A stretch of 64,000 nt of DNA from Bdellovibrio sp. SKB1291214 (GCF_002209355.2 NZ_CP106855.1:1426001-1490000); one strand, 5' to 3'; shown: positions 35,662 through 44,892, counted from the first letter of the stretch. Notes: a model not told the origin generated them from the letters alone. Program-made: numbers and translations.

Positions 35662-36248
35662 ACAGCATTTCCATTTGAATTGAAAATATCCATGCTGCCC
35701 GGTTGACGATTGATCGGCGTCACCGAACGCACGCGATAATTTTCATCAAGAATAACTTTGTAGCCACCTTTGGCAGCGTTCTCTACAAACTGACGAGCAT
35801 ACTCTTCTTTGTAAGCTTCAGAATATTGAGCGTCTTGTTGAGCGTTGAAAAGCTCTCTTTGAATAACATCGTGGGGATTATTGGAGGTGTTTTCTTTGCG
35901 CTCACCCCGCCCCAAAAGTTCCGCAACTTCTGCCGCTTTTGAATCATTTGACAGGTCCAAACCAGAATCTTGAGCATTGTAAGTAGCTTGGGCTTTTGTA
36001 GCATTAAAGTTAGAGTTCGCAGCATTTTCAAGTTCAATACGACGACGATCAAATTCCATTTTTTCGTTCGTTACCATCAAATGCTTGTTCACGGACTTCG
36101 TAAACTTATCAGTTTTGGCGATCCCTGAACCCTCTGATTTCCCAGAGCCATCGTTCCCCATAGACATCAATACAAGAATTCCTGCTCCTAAAAATAAAAG
36201 GATTGCTAGAAGCTTGTTGTTGTCATTCGAGGATTTCTCTTGAGCCAT
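35655..36248 (-). CDS. Single-pass membrane protein, unknown function
   Basis: This is 197 residues: a short cytoplasmic N-terminus, one helix (KLLAILLFLGAGILVLMSM, residues 12-30), then a Lys/Glu/Asn-rich, probably helical periplasmic region, ending with GGYKVILDENYRVRSVTPI. It contains no Cys. The pattern fits a bitopic envelope protein; no family is recognised. It is transcribed away from the pilin gene and overlaps the RadC-like gene 3' end by 7 bases. Confidence 0.7.
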   Translation of the reverse strand: MAQEKSSNDNNKLLAILLFLGAGILVLMSMGNDGSGKSEGSGIAKTDKFTKSVNKHLMVTNEKMEFDRRRIELENAANSNFNATKAQATYNAQDSGLDLSNDSKAAEVAELLGRGERKENTSNNPHDVIQRELFNAQQDAQYSEAYKEEYARQFVENAAKGGYKVILDENYRVRSVTPINRQPGSMDIFNSNGNAVQ

Positions 36249-36385
36249 CGCTATTATTATCGGCTAAATGAGACATCTCTTGAAGGAATGCGACCAAAGC
36301 TTTAGTACCTTCGACCAAGGGATAAATGAATTCAGCTCTAATATACTGGACGTCAGCCCTGACACTGTCTGCAATTTTCAGTCTT

Positions 36386-36414
36386 TTGACTAAATTTTAA
36401 CCACTTCTTAACCT
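36386..36414 (+). promoter_or_regulatory. Sigma-70 promoter for the pilin-like gene
   Basis: TTGACT (36386-36391), a 17-base spacer and TAACCT (36409-36414) precede the pilin start by about 110 bases, leaving a long leader. The leader may carry post-transcriptional control. Confidence 0.45.
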
Positions 36415-36528
36415 GCCATCTGTCATATATCTGAGCTTCACGGCTATCCTGGCTCGGCACGGTTGGTGAACTAGTGTTCTATGACATTACACCAAATAAC
36501 TTAACTTCTTTGAAAGGAAGTACTCCCG

Positions 36529-37050
36529 ATGAAAACGATCGCAAAAATCACTGCTCTTATGGCTACTGTTGTTGTTGCAGCTCCAGCATTCGCAGCTACT
36601 CAAGCCACGTTGAAACTCACCGGCGCCGTACCAGCAGCTACTTATATCACTATCGCTTCAACAAACGTTGAAACAGGTGCTATCGAGCAAGCTTACACGA
36701 TCGACTCTACTAAATTGACAACTGCGGGTACTAACCAAGTTGATAACATCGCTTACGTATTTGAAACTTCAAATCGTAAAGCTGGTTACACTGTAACAGC
36801 TTCTTCTGCTCACAATGGTAAACTGACTATGGATGATTCAAACGCATCTGATGCAGCTGCGATCAATTATTCTTTGTTGTACAATGGCCAAGAAAAATCA
36901 TTGTCATCTTCTCAAACAGTGACTGACGTAAGCTCTTTGAGCCAAAAAACAACTGCGACTAAATCAGTTGGTTTGAAAATCACTGGTAACGCCAATGCTC
37001 TTGAAGGTACATACAAAGATACAGTTACTTTCACTATCACTGCTAAGTAA
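36529..37050 (+). CDS. Putative major subunit of a chaperone-usher pilus
   Basis: This is 173 residues with a signal peptide (MKTIAKITALMATVVVAAPAFA). The mature protein is Ser/Thr/Ala-rich, beta-rich and Cys-free. It begins TQATLKLTGAVPAATYITIAS, a donor-strand-like start also seen in the small protein at 41180-41413. It ends YKDTVTFTITAK, like the last strand of spore-coat-U/CsuA-type subunits. Gene context supports this: chaperone, usher and tip genes lie on the opposite strand from 37105. AAGGAAG precedes ATG 36529, and a terminator follows. Separation from the operon allows high, separate expression. Confidence 0.78.
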   Translation: MKTIAKITALMATVVVAAPAFAATQATLKLTGAVPAATYITIASTNVETGAIEQAYTIDSTKLTTAGTNQVDNIAYVFETSNRKAGYTVTASSAHNGKLTMDDSNASDAAAINYSLLYNGQEKSLSSSQTVTDVSSLSQKTTATKSVGLKITGNANALEGTYKDTVTFTITAK

Positions 37051-37072
37051 TTTTGCGATCTCTTAGTCTTTG

Positions 37073-37108
37073 AAAAAAAAGCCCTTCAGCGTGAAGGGCT
37101 TTTTTTAT
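37073..37108. terminator. Bidirectional intrinsic terminator
   Basis: AGCCCTTCA pairs with TGAAGGGCT around GCG, flanked by A- and T-runs. It ends both the pilin transcript and the converging tip-subunit operon (stop at 37105). Confidence 0.88.
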
Positions 37109-38034
37109 TCTGCAGACTGTACCGTTAAGGTTATTATATCGCTGAAATTTCCAGCCTGGTCTTGGGTGTAATTTCCGATGGTCACAGTAGTCGGAAGAAT
37201 TTTTCCGCTGGACGGGGAAGATCCTAACTCCCGTTTCACTTGCACGGGGCTGTTGGCAGAAGAGGCTAAATTCACACTCGTTCCCCCAATCGAAATCGAA
37301 TACGGAATGTAAGACGTGGTCGTTTCGTGTTTCATTCGGCCGTTGTTTTGAGACGAAGCGTATAAGACATATCCTGCGTTGTATTTTACTATCACATCAC
37401 AACTGCGCGCTGTACCCACCGCAAGCTCACCGAAATCTAAAGTCTCTGTTACGTCAGCAATGTTAAACGAACCACCAGACGGGACGACCGAAACGTCGGC
37501 TCGCTTTGGCGCATTCATATAAAAAGCTAGTTGCACCGATGAAACATACTGATAGCTAGATAAGGTTCCTCGGTATAAAGTGGCGGTGATCCATTCGGAA
37601 TATGTGCCCTGTTGTCTCCAGGGAGAAGACATATCCACTGTCACCCAGTAGGGGACCGTAACCTGCGTGTCACTGCCGGCCTTGTCGGGCAAACTTCCAT
37701 TCAGAACGTCGTTGTAGTCGTTAACCTGTGGGAAGTTTTTTAGGACCTGGGTATTGCCTGAATCCTTGTACATATTAAATGGCCAAGCATAAACCAACCC
37801 ATACTTCAAAGACCTAGAAGCATAGTTAGCAGATAATCCGTAATCAAAGGTTATAAAGAAGCTGCAGCCCTTGACCCGCGTGTCTGCTTTGACGATTAAA
37901 TTCGAAGTGATGTTGGGATTTATCGTCAGATCAAATGCCGTTTGCTGTGCTTGAAGCTGCATTTGTCGGCAATCGTCGTTATCAGCGTGTGCCATGGATG
38001 CTAATAATAAAATCCCGAGGGCAAGCTTTATCAT
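37105..38034 (-). CDS. Spore coat U-like tip subunit of the chaperone-usher pilus
   Basis: This is 309 residues with a signal peptide (MIKLALGILLLASMAHA). It has two halves: an N-terminal beta-rich region with cysteines (DDCRQM, VKGCSFF) and a C-terminal region around residues 185-309 resembling a pilin fold, ending GNYTQDQAGNFSDIITLTV, the spore-coat-U/CsuE last-strand pattern. Two-domain tip adhesins are encoded last in archaic chaperone-usher operons, as here. The start overlaps the usher stop by 4 bases. It is probably a surface adhesin at the pilus tip; the ligand is unknown. Confidence 0.8.
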   Translation of the reverse strand: MIKLALGILLLASMAHADNDDCRQMQLQAQQTAFDLTINPNITSNLIVKADTRVKGCSFFITFDYGLSANYASRSLKYGLVYAWPFNMYKDSGNTQVLKNFPQVNDYNDVLNGSLPDKAGSDTQVTVPYWVTVDMSSPWRQQGTYSEWITATLYRGTLSSYQYVSSVQLAFYMNAPKRADVSVVPSGGSFNIADVTETLDFGELAVGTARSCDVIVKYNAGYVLYASSQNNGRMKHETTTSYIPYSISIGGTSVNLASSANSPVQVKRELGSSPSSGKILPTTVTIGNYTQDQAGNFSDIITLTVQSAE

Positions 38035-40439
38035 CGCGCCTCCTTGGTGACGACAATGTCACCTACGTTCACAGAGTTACTTGGATCATCGGTAACCATG
38101 ATTTCGAAACCTGATAGGTCTGGACGATCCGTCATGACTTTATATTTACCAGGAGCCAGACCTTCGATTACAAACTGACCGTTGCGGTTCGTAAAGAACG
38201 TATTGTCTACAAGCTGGCCTTGTTCATTGACTACATCCCCTGCAACCAGTGCTAGCGGTGATTGATCGTTCATGATCAAACGACCCTTCACCATGACTTT
38301 ACGGTTCATCGTAGTCTCAATTAAGATACCGCTTTTATATGTCGGCATAGCACCATAGTACTCTTTATCCAATAGGTAGCCCGTTGGCAGAGAGGTCGAA
38401 TCCAGATTAACCATATAGCGATAGTACGACGTGCGATCTTTTAAGACGGCGCTGCTGCGAGGTCCAAGCTGAGCTTCACCCTTTGTGCCCATGGGATTTA
38501 TCAACATTTCGCTGCCCTTTGGAAAGTTGTCGGAGGCGATCAAGATGAATGAATCCGTGATGGGCTGAGAAAAAGCTCCCCGGTTTCCAACCCAAGCAAA
38601 GGCTGTAGAAATCCCGACCGTCGTAGTATTTATACTTTGTCCATTGGTAGAGGTCGAGAATTGATCCAAGCGATAGCTGGCAGGCTGAGTCAAGTATTCC
38701 GCGTACAGAGTGCCATTGGTACTGTCATTCAGACGTTGTATAGATGCTGAAGCCCTGACATCGTCATAGTTATAAAAATTATTACGATTTACCGTTGCCG
38801 TCGTGCTTTTCGTTAAGGTCTCATGATAGGCACTGACACTGTAACGTCCCGCCGGCTCAGACCAAAAATAGCTTATCAATCCGCGATCTTCTTGATGATC
38901 TGAAACTTCGCGCACTATAGAAAACTCGATACGGTTGGAAATATTAATCGGGTAACTTAAATTCGTCCGATAAAATCTGCGATCAGGTGACCCAGCAGGC
39001 ACGGCTTCATAACTTCCACCGACACCCCAAATCCCGCCAAGTCCGAATGCTGTTGAAAGCTGCAGATCATAGCGTCTTAGAATATTTGCCTGTAGTACAT
39101 CAATGGCGACAGGTTGCTGGAATTCAGGATCACGCACTTGAACTTCGGCAGCAGCGACAAAAGGAACGTTATAACCGTACATGCGATCTAAACTTCTGTA
39201 TGTTAAACGATTTCCCCAACCACCTAAGCCATTCGCAGTCCCGTAGGCAGAATCCAAAGACAGCAAACCCCATTCAGCAATCTGAGTGTATTCAATTCCA
39301 GGCATGGTTTTATCTAGGTAGTTTTGAAAATTCACTCCCAATGTTATTTTGTCAGTCACGCCCCACCGATGGAATAAGGAAGAAAATATTCCCTCATTAG
39401 AATAGTTGCGATCGCCCTGCGACTGCCCCCACGGACTACCAAAGTTATAAGAGAATTCTTGGGTGCCTTCATTCAAGACTGAATTTTCAAACAACAGAGA
39501 AAAATCATAGGTCTCTTCCTGTCCCAAATCATCTCGTACTTTGATTCTGACATCACTTAGTCCAATTGCCGTTGGGAAATCACGCACATTGAACCTGCCG
39601 GGTCCCAAACGTTGTTGGCTTGTCAGAAGTCCATTCACATACACTTCAACAAGGGATGGCCTTTTTATTTCAATTTCGGTTCGACTGATGGGGCGAAGAG
39701 TTCGATACGGTTGAATAGAAAATTCGCGGCTGAAAGATAAACCACCCAAAGAGGGTGCCGCCTGAAACCCGCGTGAATACGTGGATAGATCGCCCAGCGT
39801 GTAGCGAATCATATTCGTTTCATCATCCGTTCTTATCCGCGTGTCTTGACGATTCCAAGAATAGTCAGCGTGCTCCTGATATTCAGTGCCCGCTTCTAAA
39901 ACAAAGCCTTGAACATTTTCAACCAAATCAAAACGTCCCACCAAGGGCAGTTTTCCGCCTGCAATACTCTCACCATGCTGATACGGTTGGCTTGCACGGA
40001 AGTTCAAATAACCGCTATGAGCATCAGGTCGATAGTATCTGTTTTCATCCACCTCGATATAGGTAACACTGAGGTCTTTGGCTTTTCGATAATTTAACGG
40101 GATATTTAAAACCAATTCTAGATTGGCCTCATTCCAGACGGGCTTTAAACCGGCGGCATCCAAATTTGCCAAACTTAGAACGCCCTTAGGTTGAACAAGA
40201 GATTTGACGATTTTAAAATTTCCATCCTTAAGGGTTCTTTTTAGAGCGTCTAATAAAGGACCCGCCTCAACCATAAATTCTTTGTGGGAATCTCTGGGGA
40301 AAACCCATACCTGAACCATCTCACGGCTGTCCAAAATCACGGGTGCCATTAAGTAAGGTTTTGGCAAATCAGGGCGCACCCCTGCTGCAGAGGCTAGTGC
40401 CGAAACAAATAAGATAACTGCCGCCAGTAGCGATCTCAA
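38031..40439 (-). CDS. Outer-membrane usher (FimD/CsuD-like)
   Basis: This is 802 residues with a signal peptide (MRSLLAAVILFVSALASA). The beta-barrel region contains the conserved GRFNVRDFPTAIGLSDVRIKVRDDLGQEETYDFSLLF pattern around residues 275-315, typical of ushers. The C-terminus has GQLVDNTFFTNRNGQFVIEGLAPGKYKV, the plug/CTD-like end. Ushers translocate and assemble subunits delivered by the chaperone. It overlaps the chaperone gene by 4 bases and the tip gene by 4 bases, so the three are coupled. Confidence 0.9.
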   Translation of the reverse strand: MRSLLAAVILFVSALASAAGVRPDLPKPYLMAPVILDSREMVQVWVFPRDSHKEFMVEAGPLLDALKRTLKDGNFKIVKSLVQPKGVLSLANLDAAGLKPVWNEANLELVLNIPLNYRKAKDLSVTYIEVDENRYYRPDAHSGYLNFRASQPYQHGESIAGGKLPLVGRFDLVENVQGFVLEAGTEYQEHADYSWNRQDTRIRTDDETNMIRYTLGDLSTYSRGFQAAPSLGGLSFSREFSIQPYRTLRPISRTEIEIKRPSLVEVYVNGLLTSQQRLGPGRFNVRDFPTAIGLSDVRIKVRDDLGQEETYDFSLLFENSVLNEGTQEFSYNFGSPWGQSQGDRNYSNEGIFSSLFHRWGVTDKITLGVNFQNYLDKTMPGIEYTQIAEWGLLSLDSAYGTANGLGGWGNRLTYRSLDRMYGYNVPFVAAAEVQVRDPEFQQPVAIDVLQANILRRYDLQLSTAFGLGGIWGVGGSYEAVPAGSPDRRFYRTNLSYPINISNRIEFSIVREVSDHQEDRGLISYFWSEPAGRYSVSAYHETLTKSTTATVNRNNFYNYDDVRASASIQRLNDSTNGTLYAEYLTQPASYRLDQFSTSTNGQSINTTTVGISTAFAWVGNRGAFSQPITDSFILIASDNFPKGSEMLINPMGTKGEAQLGPRSSAVLKDRTSYYRYMVNLDSTSLPTGYLLDKEYYGAMPTYKSGILIETTMNRKVMVKGRLIMNDQSPLALVAGDVVNEQGQLVDNTFFTNRNGQFVIEGLAPGKYKVMTDRPDLSGFEIMVTDDPSNSVNVGDIVVTKEAR

Positions 40440-41155
40440 TCAGCGGACTCCGCAAACTCGATAGCGACTGTGGCGTCATGACCCTTAAGAGCTTTTGTCA
40501 GAGGAACTGCAACAGTCTTTTGTGTTTTCGCAAGAAAGTTCGTGCCTTCAATCCCTTGAGGTTTGGACACCTCTTCAACGACTTTTCCTTTTTCTGAAAC
40601 TTTAAAAGATTTTACATAAACGATTTTGTGCGCATTTCCATCATTTGAAAGAGTCACAGAAATGTTTTTCGGGGATGTTACTTTCACCTCTTTGACCTTC
40701 ACATCCGGGGTTGCATCCTTGGGGGTCACGTAAGCCGAGGCCACATATTGCAACATGAACGTAACATTGGCTCCGGTTTTCTTGGCAGCCTTTGCATTTG
40801 TTTCTTTCAACTCCACTGGAAGCTGAGTGGCAATAATTCTATAAGATTTTTCCTCTTTAGGAGATTTACCAGTAAAGGTAATTCGCACGTTTCTTTTTTC
40901 ACGAGGAAGTAGCACGACTTGTTCTGGATAGATCGTGAAATCCGTGGTCTTTTCCCGCTTTTCCGTTCCTGATTTTTCATCGCGAGTCACCACTTCGACC
41001 TGAACAGGAATTTTGTCGTTGGAAGGGTTATCCAATGTCACAACTTGGGTCGCAAGTTTTCCCGAAGGCGCAAAGTTCACCACCATCGGATCTAAGCGGA
41101 AAGCGAATACTGGAAAGGAAAAAAGGACTGTGGAGATTGCTGCAAAGAACTTCAT
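40436..41155 (-). CDS. Periplasmic pilus chaperone (PapD/CsuC-like)
   Basis: This is 239 residues with a signal peptide (MKFFAAISTVLFSFPVFA). The first Ig-like domain ends with LPREKRNVRITFTGKSPKEEKSYRIIATQLPVEL, matching the chaperone G1-strand and surrounding motifs (YRI). VTLSNDGNAHKIVYVKSF is in domain 2. It captures subunits by donor-strand complementation and passes them to the usher. It overlaps the usher gene by 4 bases, and the small subunit-like gene ends 24 bases upstream. Confidence 0.9.
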   Translation of the reverse strand: MKFFAAISTVLFSFPVFAFRLDPMVVNFAPSGKLATQVVTLDNPSNDKIPVQVEVVTRDEKSGTEKREKTTDFTIYPEQVVLLPREKRNVRITFTGKSPKEEKSYRIIATQLPVELKETNAKAAKKTGANVTFMLQYVASAYVTPKDATPDVKVKEVKVTSPKNISVTLSNDGNAHKIVYVKSFKVSEKGKVVEEVSKPQGIEGTNFLAKTQKTVAVPLTKALKGHDATVAIEFAESAD

Positions 41156-41179
41156 GTTTCCATGATAGTCTTAGCAATT

Positions 41180-41413
41180 TTACGGAGCAATAATAGTAAC
41201 CGTCGAAGCAGGAAATCTGCTAACAGTCTGGACCTTAATGGATTGAGAGCCCTTGTTCACTGCCACGATTTTTTTGGTCACAGGGTCTTGCGTAACGGAG
41301 ACGTTCGCACGCAATGGCACATAAGCCACCAATTGCAGTGAGGCACTCTCGTTAGCCATCGCTACCGAAGAGATCAGAATTGAGACAGTGATAAGGCTTT
41401 TGATAAAGGCCGA
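41180..41413 (-). CDS. Mini subunit-like secreted protein in the pilus operon
   Basis: This is only 77 residues with a signal peptide (MSAFIKSLITVSILISSVAMA). The mature 56 residues start ASLQLVAYVPLRANVSV, similar in spacing to the major subunit's ATLKLTGAVPAATYITI, and then stop after PASTVTIIAP. A complete pilin is about 150 residues, so this is either half a subunit or a dedicated small assembly factor, such as a terminator or initiator of the fibre. It lies between the histidine kinase (35 bases upstream) and chaperone (24 bases downstream) on the same strand. Confidence 0.6.
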   Translation of the reverse strand, partial: SAFIKSLITVSILISSVAMANESASLQLVAYVPLRANVSVTQDPVTKKIVAVNKGSQSIKVQTVSRFPASTVTIIAP

Positions 41414-41448
41414 CATAAGATAAGAATCGGCCAACCAGGACTAAAGCT

Positions 41449-43422
41449 TTAGGACGTTAGTTGTGTATTTTTCTCTTGTACGGGAGGGTATACCGGCAGA
41501 ATCACGATAAACTCAGTCCCTACACCCACTTCAGACCTAACCTGGACCTCACCACCGTGATTTTGCACGATTCCATAAGAGATGCTCAAGCCCAATCCAG
41601 TTCCTTGTCCCACGCCTTTGGTCGTGAAAAAAGGATCAAAAATTTTATCAATGGTCTCAGCACTCATGCCTTTTCCACTGTCTTGAATTGAGATCTGCAC
41701 CCACCCCGATTTGTTTTTGCTGTCTTTAGCTTTGTAGTCTTTTAAGGGCATTGTCGATATCCATACGTGTCCAGGACCATCGATCGCTTGCACGGCATTT
41801 GACAAAATGTTCATGAAGACTTGATTGATCTGACTAGCATAACAATGAATATGGGGTGTCGGCTCGTACTGACGATGAATTTCCACGCGCCCCTTGATCT
41901 CCCCTTGAAGAAGATTCAAAGTCGTATCCAAACTTTGATGTAAATCGATCTCTTGCAGTTTCGCTTCTTCTAAGCGAGAGAAATTACGCAGCCCTAGGAC
42001 AATATCACGCGTACGGCGTGCGCCATCCTGACAAGATGAAATAAGCTTAGGCATGTCTTTCACGATGTAATCAAACTCGTACTCTTCCTTAAGATCAGGA
42101 AGTTTTGTGACGTCTTTCTCTGCGGTTTCGACAAGTTTGATGAGCTTATCGCCATAATCCCGTAGATAAGTCATATTCGAGTAAATAAAACCAATTGGAT
42201 TATTTAACTCATGTGCAACACCAGCAACCAATTGACCAAGGCTTACCATCTTTGCAGAGTGAACTAATTTTGTTTGAGTGTCTTTCAGTTCGCGATTGGC
42301 AGATTCAAGCTCAGTGATTTTTTTCCTAAGATCAGAACGAGCCGTCCAAATCTTCTTACTCATCTCGTTGAAACTCTCTGTCAATAGACCAATCTCGGTG
42401 TCATTCTTAACCGGAATTGTGACAGCTTGTTCTTGAGACTCGAAAGATTGAAGAGCATCTACCAGATCATATAGCGGCTTTAGAACCCAACTTGATGTTA
42501 CCAGAATCGTTAAAATCAATAACATCACAACAGCGCCTACCACCGTCATAAAAGCGATGTTGACGTTGCGAAGGACCGCCGCTGATTCACTTTTAGAAGC
42601 ACCCAGTGCCATATAGAATTTTGAAATGCCCCAATCAATAGGATAAACCAAAAATCCATAAGGATTTCCACGCACATTTAAATCAAAGAAAAGATCTTTT
42701 TGAGGATGGAAATAATCTTTAAAGAAACCTTTTTTATAAAGATAGAAATCCGGATGGCTTGCTGCCACCATGTCACCGTTGTCTTTGAAAAGGATCAACT
42801 CTACTTTAAGTCGATTTTTAATTTTCGTGAGATAAGCCTGATTAACATCAATGACTTGCTCCATGTAACCGATCAATCGCCCCGCACCATTATTTACCTG
42901 GGTAATAACGATCAAATTCAATTTGCGAGCATCACTATATTCAGCAACACCGACCTCTTGCTTTTCCTTAACTTCAGCCATGTATTTCGCTGACAGAAAG
43001 ACCGCGTCTTGTCCTGGCATAAAGCTGCGAACAACACCCTTGTCGTCTTTGAAGACCGATGCAAGCATACGGCCTTCTCGATTAAAGAACGTCAAACTAG
43101 AAGTGTCATCTGTTCTAATCCATGTGTTTGCAACGCTGCGAACTGTGGCACCGTCACCCATGGATAAGTGGTAAGTAAGACTTGGATCACGCAGATAACG
43201 TTCGCGACGTTGTTGCAAAGTCGTGCGGTAGTCATTCAGCATGATTTCTACTTCACGTGCATTTCCTGTCAAACGCTGAGTCAACTCATGGTCGATGGCC
43301 CGTTCGTATTTTTTCATCGAGTAAATCGTTACGAAGGCCAAGGGGACGACAGAAAATAAAAGAGACCATACGATTAAAATCGTACGTAGGGATCTCTTAG
43401 GTTTCCGTCTTAAGGTTTTCAC
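41449..43422 (-). CDS. Membrane sensor histidine kinase
   Basis: This is 657 residues. A transmembrane helix near residue 20, a large periplasmic Cache-like region, and a second helix near residue 295 are followed by a HAMP domain (LKPLYDLVDALQSF...FNEMSKKI). The dimerisation box is AGVAHELNNPIGFIYSNM with the phospho-accepting His. ATPase motifs are NQVFMNILSNAVQAI, QDSGKGMS and TGLGLSISYGI. No response regulator gene is adjacent. It overlaps the anti-sigma-like gene by 4 bases and precedes the pilus genes by 35 bases, so it may control pilus or envelope genes. Confidence 0.95.
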   Translation of the reverse strand: MKTLRRKPKRSLRTILIVWSLLFSVVPLAFVTIYSMKKYERAIDHELTQRLTGNAREVEIMLNDYRTTLQQRRERYLRDPSLTYHLSMGDGATVRSVANTWIRTDDTSSLTFFNREGRMLASVFKDDKGVVRSFMPGQDAVFLSAKYMAEVKEKQEVGVAEYSDARKLNLIVITQVNNGAGRLIGYMEQVIDVNQAYLTKIKNRLKVELILFKDNGDMVAASHPDFYLYKKGFFKDYFHPQKDLFFDLNVRGNPYGFLVYPIDWGISKFYMALGASKSESAAVLRNVNIAFMTVVGAVVMLLILTILVTSSWVLKPLYDLVDALQSFESQEQAVTIPVKNDTEIGLLTESFNEMSKKIWTARSDLRKKITELESANRELKDTQTKLVHSAKMVSLGQLVAGVAHELNNPIGFIYSNMTYLRDYGDKLIKLVETAEKDVTKLPDLKEEYEFDYIVKDMPKLISSCQDGARRTRDIVLGLRNFSRLEEAKLQEIDLHQSLDTTLNLLQGEIKGRVEIHRQYEPTPHIHCYASQINQVFMNILSNAVQAIDGPGHVWISTMPLKDYKAKDSKNKSGWVQISIQDSGKGMSAETIDKIFDPFFTTKGVGQGTGLGLSISYGIVQNHGGEVQVRSEVGVGTEFIVILPVYPPVQEKNTQLTS

Positions 43423-44441
43423 TTTTTATCTTCATCCACTGTGATAATTAGACGGATAATTCCGTCAGGCATCATGCGGGGATGCTTTTCCTTGCTCAAA
43501 TGAACTTTTCCGTAAGTGCCAAGGAATGTGTTGAGGTCTTGGTATTTCGCTTCAGGCAACGTAAAGTGATAATAAGTTGAAGTCGGAGATTTCTGCCAAC
43601 CTAACTCCACTTCACCGGCTTTACGACCACCGAACTCTTTGATTTTTTCTGTAATCTTAGGCCCCACCACAGATAAGTTCGTCACCGCAATTTCACCACG
43701 GTATAAAAATCCACCCGATGCCACTGCATCAGATTCTTCATCTTTTTCAGCCACTTCGGTTTTTGCTGGTTTCGTGGCTGCAGCAGTCGCAGCCGCCACT
43801 GTTGCCGCTGGTGTCGGCGAAGGCACTGCAGGAGTCGCTGTTGGTGAAATCGCTGTGGCAGCGACTGTCGCCGCTGGCGTTGCTTTCACCTCAGCCGTCG
43901 GTAATGGTTTAGGAGTTTGAAGTGGCTTTTCAGTTTTAGGCTCTTCATCTTGGAACTGAGGTTTTTCTTCGACCTGGGCAACCTTTTCAGTTTTAGTAAC
44001 TTCAGCAAGAACCACTTCTTTGGTGTTTCCGCTCATGCCGATTTGCAAAACTTTTTGCCATGGAGCAACCGTCAGCAATGTCACGATAACCGCAACAACC
44101 ACGAGAGCTTCAAGCCCCCATTTCAGTCCCTGAGGCCAACGATCAAAATTTGATTTTTGCATTAGAACCGTCAGATAAGTCGACGGGGTATTAATCTGTT
44201 CAATGATCGGTTGAGAAACAATGGTGTTAGCCAATTGTTTTGCGTAAGCTTCGCCATTTTGGATTTTATTTAAATCTAATTGGGCATCACGGGAAAACTT
44301 TACGTGATCTTCCACCGCTGACTTTCTTTCATCATCGAGCATGCCCGACAAATAATCGTAAAGTAGCTCATGGCCAATAAAGGGAGACATCTCCCTTTTG
44401 CCTTTTTTAGATAGAGGAATCTTATCGCCCGGCTGTGCCAT
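43419..44441 (-). CDS. Membrane anti-sigma-like protein with DUF4349-like C-terminus
   Basis: This is 340 residues. The N-terminus (HELLYDYLSGMLDDERKSAVEDHVKFSRDAQLDLNKI) looks like an anti-sigma domain (zf-HC2/ASD), but the ZAS cysteines are absent; the whole protein has no Cys. A transmembrane helix lies near residues 105-130. A long Ala/Thr/Pro-rich linker follows. The last 100 residues (YRGEIAVTNLSVVGPKI...LPEAKYQDLNTFLGTYGKVHLSKE) resemble the DUF4349 domain. It overlaps the sigma-like gene by 20 bases and the kinase by 4 bases. It is probably the regulator of the neighbouring sigma factor. Confidence 0.72.
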   Translation of the reverse strand: MAQPGDKIPLSKKGKREMSPFIGHELLYDYLSGMLDDERKSAVEDHVKFSRDAQLDLNKIQNGEAYAKQLANTIVSQPIIEQINTPSTYLTVLMQKSNFDRWPQGLKWGLEALVVVAVIVTLLTVAPWQKVLQIGMSGNTKEVVLAEVTKTEKVAQVEEKPQFQDEEPKTEKPLQTPKPLPTAEVKATPAATVAATAISPTATPAVPSPTPAATVAAATAAATKPAKTEVAEKDEESDAVASGGFLYRGEIAVTNLSVVGPKITEKIKEFGGRKAGEVELGWQKSPTSTYYHFTLPEAKYQDLNTFLGTYGKVHLSKEKHPRMMPDGIIRLIITVDEDKK

Positions 44442-44892
44442 GCTTTAACTTACCCACACCTTGAGTCATTGTGCCTAGCTTTCTAAGGGCTCGGCCCAAA
44501 CGATAGCGAATCGTGCCTTGAGTAATACCCAAGCCTTCAGAGATATCGTTATCTTCAACATTTAGAATTTTTGACCAAATAACGGTTAACAACTCGTCTT
44601 CAGAAGCTGTTTTTTGAAACTCGCGCCAGGGACCCAAATCAACACCCTCTGGGATCAGCCAGCCGGATTCTACAGAGGTGTTTGGACGGCCACGAGTCAC
44701 TCGCACTTTGTATTTGTCCCAAGTGATCTTGGTTGCCGCGACAAGGGCAACAGGAGTGGAAAGTTCAGGATTACGGTGCTTTTTATCTCGACAAAGGGCT
44801 AGTGCCTGTGTCGAAGCCTCGATCGCCCTTCTGTCATCTAGTAAAGCAAAATAGAAAAACAAGGCGATCGATTGAATGTCGGCTTCGGTCAT
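44422..44892 (-). CDS. ECF-like sigma factor (region 4-like protein)
   Basis: This is 156 residues, short for a sigma factor. The C-terminal part DELLTVIWSKILNVEDNDISEGLGITQGTIRYRLGRALRKLG resembles sigma region 4 with its helix-turn-helix. The N-terminal half is helical and could correspond to region 2 but lacks clear motifs. Partner context supports the role: the next gene encodes an anti-sigma-like membrane protein. It could also be a LuxR-type or other small HTH regulator. It is the first gene of the sigma / anti-sigma / kinase / pilus train on the minus strand. Confidence 0.65.
   Translation of the reverse strand: MTEADIQSIALFFYFALLDDRRAIEASTQALALCRDKKHRNPELSTPVALVAATKITWDKYKVRVTRGRPNTSVESGWLIPEGVDLGPWREFQKTASEDELLTVIWSKILNVEDNDISEGLGITQGTIRYRLGRALRKLGTMTQGVGKLKHGTAGR

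Noticed and set aside
43639-43920. Ala/Val-rich frame opposite the anti-sigma linker
   Set aside because: It is a by-product of the repetitive Ala/Thr/Pro linker codons on the minus strand.
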